From Flavobacterium psychrophilum (lineage in GTDB: Bacteria > Bacteroidota > Bacteroidia > Flavobacteriales > Flavobacteriaceae): a stretch of 28,332 nucleotides of DNA. Of the stretch, positions 23,966-28,332 are shown in pieces. The position numbers and the translations under genes were made by a program. Each line of letters begins with the position of its first letter. Positions within the stretch are counted from its first letter, which is position 1. The DNA lies in contig CAMCTL010000026.1 of the NCBI GenBank assembly GCA_945878515.1, positions 1-28,332 on the forward strand, read 5' to 3'. The notes under the pieces are model-generated. The model ran no database searches and was not told where the DNA came from. It saw only the letters and a list, made by a program, of their open reading frames with translations.

Positions 23966-25615
23966 ATGGCGTCTTTAAACCCAAATACTAATGTGCTTGG
24001 AATCGTTTTTGCAAAGCACTTGTTAAGAAGAGCTAGTTTTGTTTATTCCAAAACGGTAATAGATCAATTTTCTTTATTAACACCTTCGCAAGCCCTAGAT
24101 TTATTACTAGCGAATACGCCGCTAACATTACCTGTACCCTACGATCCGCAACCAACTTCGGCACCTGATGGTTTCTGGACAGAATCAACTAATCCTCCAT
24201 ACAGTTTTATTAGCCAACCCCGAAAACGATCAATTGTTGCAGGTTGGTGGTGGTTTAATGCCATTAATAGCCCTACCTTAAAATACAAGTTATGCCATTT
24301 TCTCTCTACACGATTTACAGTTGAGAAAAGCCTTTGTGGAGCATCAACTTATTTTTATGACCATCTTAGATTACTACTGTTTTATTCCTATGGGAATTAC
24401 AAAACTTTGGCAAAAAAAATGACTCTTGATAATTCAATGCTGACTTATTTAAATAATACCACAAATAGCAAATCAGCACCAAATGAAAATTATGCTAGAG
24501 AATTTTTTGAGTTATTCACAATAGGTAAAGGTCCACAAATTACTGCTGGAAATTATACTACTTACACTGAAAACGATATTATAGCCGCAGCAAGAGTATT
24601 AACTGGTTTTAAAGTAAAATCAGATCGATCTGTTATTGACCCCATTACAGGAATTCCCAAAGGATATAATGTATATTCTGCACATGAAAATAAAGAAGCT
24701 AAAGTGTTTAGTGCGGCTTTTGGCAATACGGTTATTCCATCGGCTACCGATGCAAATGGGATGGATATCGAATTGAATTCTTTTGTAGATATGGTCTTCA
24801 ATCAGAAGGCTACTGCTAGAAATATATGTAGAAAAATGTATATTTATTTTGTAAAAAGTACCATTTCACAAGAAGTAGAAACAGACATTATTATACCATT
24901 AGCAGATGATTTATACAATAACGGTTATGAAATAGCACCTGTACTTAGAAAACTGCTTGAAAGTCAACATTTTTATGATTTAGATGACACAAATAAAACT
25001 GATGAAACTTTGGGTGGCATCATAAAATCCCCTCTTCAACAAATTTCTGAAATTGTAACCTATCTCAAAGCCACTATTCCAAACCCAACAACCAATCCAG
25101 TCGAATTTTATATTAATTTTTGGAATAACTTTGTACACGACACCTTTTTGTTGGGTGCAAATATGGTGTTGTTTGATCCCGAAAGCGTTGCCGGTCATCT
25201 TGCCTATTATCAGTCTCCGTCGTATGACAAAAACTGGATTTCATCCTCTACTCTAATTGCAAAATACAGACTGGGCGAATCGCTGTTAGACGGTTTTAAT
25301 CGAATAAAAGGCAATGCTAATATCAGGGCCAAAATCAATATTTCAACTGTAATCAAAAACGGCAATTTGATTTCTAATGCTGCAGATGCCTATACACTTA
25401 CGGCGGAGCTTTGCAACGCTTTGTTTGCTCAAGTTCCAGATACAGCTAGAATAAATTATTTTATGAATTCTTTTCTTTTACAAGGCTTACAGGATTATTA
25501 TTGGTCTAGTGCGTGGGGCTCTTATTTATCCAATAACAACAATTCGGTTGTGGAACCAAGATTAAAATTATTGGTTAGCAAGATTTTGAGTGCTCCAGAA
25601 TCCCAAATTTTTTAA
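23966..25615 (+). CDS. DUF1800 family protein
   Basis: 549 residues. AKHLLRRASFVYSK (16-29) is the N-terminal signature of the DUF1800 family. NYAREFFELFTIGKG (about 174-188) corresponds to the conserved N-x-A-R-E-x-x-E-L-x-T-x-G motif, and ENDIIAAARVLTGFK (about 202-216) to the next one. The family is widespread and commonly encoded next to DUF1501, as here, 48 bases upstream in the same operon; the biochemical role of the pair is not established. Unusually for a partner of an exported protein, it shows no signal peptide, lipobox or T9SS tail: it begins MASLNPNTNVLGIVFAKH. Either it stays in the cytoplasm or is carried out with its partner. Confidence 0.9.
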   Translation: MASLNPNTNVLGIVFAKHLLRRASFVYSKTVIDQFSLLTPSQALDLLLANTPLTLPVPYDPQPTSAPDGFWTESTNPPYSFISQPRKRSIVAGWWWFNAINSPTLKYKLCHFLSTRFTVEKSLCGASTYFYDHLRLLLFYSYGNYKTLAKKMTLDNSMLTYLNNTTNSKSAPNENYAREFFELFTIGKGPQITAGNYTTYTENDIIAAARVLTGFKVKSDRSVIDPITGIPKGYNVYSAHENKEAKVFSAAFGNTVIPSATDANGMDIELNSFVDMVFNQKATARNICRKMYIYFVKSTISQEVETDIIIPLADDLYNNGYEIAPVLRKLLESQHFYDLDDTNKTDETLGGIIKSPLQQISEIVTYLKATIPNPTTNPVEFYINFWNNFVHDTFLLGANMVLFDPESVAGHLAYYQSPSYDKNWISSSTLIAKYRLGESLLDGFNRIKGNANIRAKINISTVIKNGNLISNAADAYTLTAELCNALFAQVPDTARINYFMNSFLLQGLQDYYWSSAWGSYLSNNNNSVVEPRLKLLVSKILSAPESQIF

Positions 25616-25663
25616 TACGCCGTACAAAAGAAAAATTATTTTTTTATTTTAAAGATAAAAATT

Positions 25664-27298
25664 ATGAAAAGAAGAAGTTTTATAAAATTATCATCGACAG
25701 CTAGTGCTCTAAGCCTATTGCCTACTGATGTTTTTGCGCTATTCAAGTCGGCTGGAATGGAAACTTGCCCTAATATAAACGGCAAAAAAATTGTTCTTAT
25801 TCAGTTAGCAGGTGCCAATGATGGGTTAAACACTATTGTGCCCATAAATCAATATGATAAATACGCCAGTTTGAGACCTAATATTAAATTAAGTAATTCT
25901 GGAACTAATAGTATAATTAATTTAGACACTACCCTAAACCTGACTGATCAAGTGGGTTTGCACCCCTCACTTCTGGGGTTCAAAAGCCTATATGACAAAG
26001 GATTGATGCGCATTATTCAAGGCGTTGGGTATCCTATTCAGGACAAATCTCATTTCAAATCGACTGACTTGTGGCTCACCGGAGGCGATGGAACTCCAGC
26101 AAATAACACTTCACAAAGTGGTTGGGTAGGACGTTTTTTAGAAAACTATTATAGTAATTTTATCGAAGCCAATTTCCCCCTAGGCATTCAATTGGGCAGT
26201 AGCGAAAATTCTTTGGGTTTCCATGGCGAAGTCGAACACGGCTTATCATTAAATATTAATGGTCAAGATCCTGCTGGGTTTTATTCGGTCATTAATGGTT
26301 TAGGAGGTCCCGCGCCTGATGCAATTCCAAATTCAGAATATGGCAATTTATTGAAGTTTATTTTAGAGAACGATACGTCATCTAATACTTATGCCCAAAC
26401 GATATCTGCTGCATTCAATAGTGGTAGTAATTCGTTAACCTATCCCAATTCGAGTTTGGCAGACCAACTCAAAACAGTAGCCCGATTTATCTCTGGCGGA
26501 TTGCAAACTAAAGTTTATTTGGTAAAAATAGGTGGATTTGATACCCATGATTTGCAAGTTGCCAGCAATGCAACATCGCACTTAGGCAAACATGCCGATT
26601 TGCTGACCCAAATTTCAGAATCAATTAATACATTTATTACCGATTTGAATAATCAAAACAAAAGTGACGATGTTGTGGCAGTCACGTTCTCGGAATTTGG
26701 AAGAAAAGCTGCCGAAAACGGAAACTTAGGAACCGATCACGGAGAAATTGCACCAATGTTTGTATTTGGAAGCGCTATTGCTCCCGGCGTATCAGGAACC
26801 AACATCAATTTAAACGAGGCGGTTGCGGGAAATAATTTTCAAATCAAAACCGTGCAACACGACTACCGACGTGTCTTTAGTACTATCTTGCAAGATTGGT
26901 TTGGTGCCGATAATTCGACTCTTGATTTAACTTTTTACAATACCACAACCAATTCAGGGTTTACTGATTCGAAAATAACCAATCTTATCAAATCGCAAAA
27001 TACGGTTCCCTCTAGTTGCTATGCCAATAAATCATTGGGATTTGATAATTTTGAAATTAAAAATGACATCGTAATCTATCCTAACCCAAGCTCCGAAATT
27101 ATCAGTATACATTCTATCTACAACATCCATTCCGTCAACGTTTATTCTATGGACGGCAGAAGTATTCAAACCTATGTAAATCCATTGACCAGCAATGATT
27201 TTACGATTAAAGTTCAAAATTTATCGGTGGGTATTTACACTTTGAAAGTAAATACAAATAGCAATACTTTTTCGAAAAAAATTATTATCCGACGCTAA
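25664..27298 (+). CDS. DUF1501 family protein with Tat-like leader and T9SS sorting domain
   Basis: 544 residues. The N-terminus MKRRSFIKLSSTASALSLLP carries a twin-arginine pattern (RRSFIK) and a hydrophobic stretch ending near VFA (22-25). LIQLAGANDGLNTIVP (45-60) is the first DUF1501 motif; GGFDTHDLQ (around 290) and TFSEFGRKAAENG...TDHGE (around 345-362) are the others, with Asp/His residues that recall the alkaline-phosphatase/sulfatase superfamily metal sites. Residues 469-544 are a type A T9SS sorting domain: IVIYPNPSSE, VNVYSMDGR, LSVGIYTLKV, KKIIIRR. It should be folded before or during export and end up on the cell surface or outside. Substrate unknown. Forms a two-gene operon with DUF1800. 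Confidence 0.93.
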   Translation: MKRRSFIKLSSTASALSLLPTDVFALFKSAGMETCPNINGKKIVLIQLAGANDGLNTIVPINQYDKYASLRPNIKLSNSGTNSIINLDTTLNLTDQVGLHPSLLGFKSLYDKGLMRIIQGVGYPIQDKSHFKSTDLWLTGGDGTPANNTSQSGWVGRFLENYYSNFIEANFPLGIQLGSSENSLGFHGEVEHGLSLNINGQDPAGFYSVINGLGGPAPDAIPNSEYGNLLKFILENDTSSNTYAQTISAAFNSGSNSLTYPNSSLADQLKTVARFISGGLQTKVYLVKIGGFDTHDLQVASNATSHLGKHADLLTQISESINTFITDLNNQNKSDDVVAVTFSEFGRKAAENGNLGTDHGEIAPMFVFGSAIAPGVSGTNINLNEAVAGNNFQIKTVQHDYRRVFSTILQDWFGADNSTLDLTFYNTTTNSGFTDSKITNLIKSQNTVPSSCYANKSLGFDNFEIKNDIVIYPNPSSEIISIHSIYNIHSVNVYSMDGRSIQTYVNPLTSNDFTIKVQNLSVGIYTLKVNTNSNTFSKKIIIRR

Positions 27299-27500
27299 TT
27301 GATGAGAATATTTTGTAATGTCAACTACATTTATAAAATAGTCCAAAGCAAATTAGTATAATGAAGATATAGTATGATAATAGTCCATTTTTATTAGACT
27401 TTCTTGACCCGCGTTCCGATAATTATAGGGACGAACAAGCGAAGTAATACACAACTGGTATAAAAAGCGAAAAATTAATCATTATCAACCCGATACCGGA

Positions 27501-27566
27501 CGAATCGGTTCGTGTAGACACAATAAAAATAACCATTTAAAAACAAAAAAAACTATTAAAAGATTG
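27501..27566. repeat. Dispersed repeat, copy 2
   Basis: Partner of 21298-21365 in the same orientation. CGAATC, GTGT-GACA, AATAACC and the terminal AAAAAACTATTAAAAGATTG are shared. The flanks of the two copies differ, so the shared block is about 66 bases. Confidence 0.75.
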
Positions 27567-27591
27567 GTAAATATTTAACCCATCAATGTTT

Positions 27592-27728
27592 TTTAATTGC
27601 CTCCAGCTTTAGCTGGGGGAATATTAAGAAATATAGCATTGGCTTTAGCCAAAAAGCTTGCTATTTTGTCTAAAGCCAAGAAAAATCACCCAAACTTATC
27701 CCTTCAGCTAAAGCTGGAGGCAATTAAA
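27592..27728. repeat. REP-like nested palindromic element
   Basis: Outer arms are perfect over 24 bases: 27592-27615 (TTTAATTGCCTCCAGC...) with 27705-27728 (...GCTGGAGGCAATTAAA). Inner arms 27639-27654 (TTGGCTTTAGCCAAAA) and 27664-27679 match at 15 of 16. Each arm is itself a small palindrome around GCTTTAGC (CAGCTTTAGCTG, TTGGCTTTAGCCAA). The architecture is that of REP/BIME-type elements moved by RAYT (REP-associated tyrosine transposase) enzymes; no such gene is in the window. Confidence 0.85.
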
Positions 27729-27859
27729 GTATTAAAAATTGGACAAGCTGAATAGCTACAAAGATTGCTTTATAACCTCATCATAACACCTTATAACAAA
27801 ATACCACACGAAAGGATTCGCGAGCGCAATATCATTAAGTTAAGGGATTTTGTCGATGA

Positions 27860-27961
27860 TTTTGTCATTCTGACGAAGGAAGACCCGAGAGCTTGCTCGA
27901 ACAGGCGGAGCAATCTCAACAAACGAGAGCAACCAACACGAGATTCTTCCTTCTTCTGACA
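27860..27961. repeat. Dispersed repeat of the GTCATTCTGACGAAGGAAGA type
   Basis: GAAGGAAGA (27875-27883) and TCTTCCTTC (27945-27953) are inverted arms. The full left flank TTTTGTCATTCTGAC and right flank TTCTGACATGAG are also roughly complementary. Between them are GAGCAATCTC and CGAGAGC words. Sequences of the form GTCATT-C-GACGAAGGA-GAATCTC recur in many flavobacterial genomes, as I recall; identity was not checked. Confidence 0.65.
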
Positions 27962-28021
27962 TGAGCACAGCGAACTGGCGCAGCAATAACAAATAAAGCT
28001 CAAATTAATAACATTGAATGC

Positions 28022-28090
28022 AAGCGTCTCTCTCGTATACACTAGAAATTTTTTTTCTTAGACTAGATTGTGGATACAAACGAGACGCTT
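28022..28090. repeat. Inverted repeat around AAGCGTCTC / GAGACGCTT
   Basis: AAGCGTCTC (28022-28030) and GAGACGCTT (28082-28090) are perfect 9-base arms. Inside them GTATACAC and GTGGATAC extend the pairing imperfectly, leaving an A/T-rich loop of about 25 bases. It may be part of a larger dispersed element. Confidence 0.7.
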
Positions 28091-28149
28091 ACGCCAGCCT
28101 TTGAAGTTATTTCAGCTTCCGCCAGAAAAGGACAGGGACATTTTAAATG

Positions 28150-28182
28150 CTATAGCCAAAAAGTAGCCTATTTTGGCTATAG
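28150..28182. repeat. Perfect 12-base inverted repeat, GGCTATAGCC type
   Basis: CTATAGCCAAAA (28150-28161) and TTTTGGCTATAG (28171-28182) with a nine-base loop. It resembles the inner arms of the REP-like element (TTGGCTTTAGCC), suggesting a related family with TATA in place of TTTA. Confidence 0.75.
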
Positions 28183-28332
28183 TCAATGCTACAATACGCT
28201 ATATGTTTTAGCGAAATCTGATGCAATTGAAAAAAAGTTGTTGTCTGAATTGTTAGAATAAAAAAATACCATATTTTACAGTATCTAAGGTCATATAAAT
28301 ATTTTTATTTTACTGAAATACAGGTAATTAAA

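Larger units (their letters stand above)
27299..28332. other. Gene-free repeat island
   Basis: The last 1034 bases contain no supported gene but at least four inverted or dispersed repeats (listed separately). Short reading frames here cross repeat arms and change frame; one of 63 codons with a GTG start at 28070-28261 ends in a protein-like stretch (KSDAIEKKLLSELLE) and could be the remnant of a gene end, but I cannot assign it. No transposase is visible. Confidence 0.6.

Noticed and set aside
27765..28042. Short frames on both strands at the right end
   Set aside because: They run through the arms of dispersed repeats on both strands, so they reflect repeat sequence and not genes.

Overview
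The window comes from a low-GC member of the Bacteroidota, most likely Flavobacteriaceae (Flavobacterium-like). The support is the AT-rich intergenic DNA, TANNTTTG-type -7 promoter elements with upstream TTG, almost no Shine-Dalgarno sequences, a type IX secretion (T9SS) C-terminal sorting domain, a TonB-dependent receptor, and a REP-like dispersed repeat built on GCTTTAGC. I saw no rRNA, tRNA, CRISPR array, phage module or transposase gene.

Layout. 1-2040 (minus strand): a truncated DUF2459 gene, an NADPH-dependent FMN reductase, and ychF with a clear promoter and terminator. 2041-2689: a non-coding block holding an array of about five A/T-looped inverted repeats whose stem sequences change together, then a hairpin cluster, ahead of a TonB-dependent receptor (2690-5188). 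5242-6411 (minus): a secreted protein with a carboxypeptidase-regulatory-like domain. 6619-11013: ferredoxin divergent from a LuxC-like acyl-CoA reductase, a frameshifted Uma2 nuclease-fold gene, then serC and serA (serine biosynthesis). 11321-12457: a secreted GH16 glycan hydrolase. 13025-21169: a fatty-acid degradation block: fadD, then a marR-type regulator, fadN, fadA and fadE. The fadN-fadA-fadE order and the dehydrogenase-hydratase domain order match the Bacillus subtilis fadNAE operon, but the regulator here is MarR-type with a strong palindrome in its promoter. 21479-23469 (minus): an RsbQ-like alpha/beta hydrolase directly upstream of a PAS-histidine kinase, a probable hydrolase-PAS sensing pair. 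23966-27298: a DUF1800/DUF1501 pair; the DUF1501 protein carries both a twin-arginine-like leader and a T9SS tail. 27299-28332: a gene-free island of at least four kinds of inverted or dispersed repeat, one of which has a second copy at 21298-21365.

How the genes may work together. FadD activates fatty acids to acyl-CoA, FadE dehydrogenates, FadN hydrates and oxidises, and FadA cleaves. The MarR protein probably senses an acyl-CoA or related ligand and represses its own operon. SerC and SerA supply phosphoserine from 3-phosphoglycerate. The receptor, GH16 enzyme and DUF1501 protein act at or outside the cell envelope.

The items most worth a second look are the covarying hairpin array at 2257-2446, the one-base frameshift in the Uma2 gene, the MarR palindrome, the hydrolase-PAS-kinase pair, the related inverted repeats in the fad operon spacers, and the repeat island at the right end. 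All calls are by reading; no database search was run.
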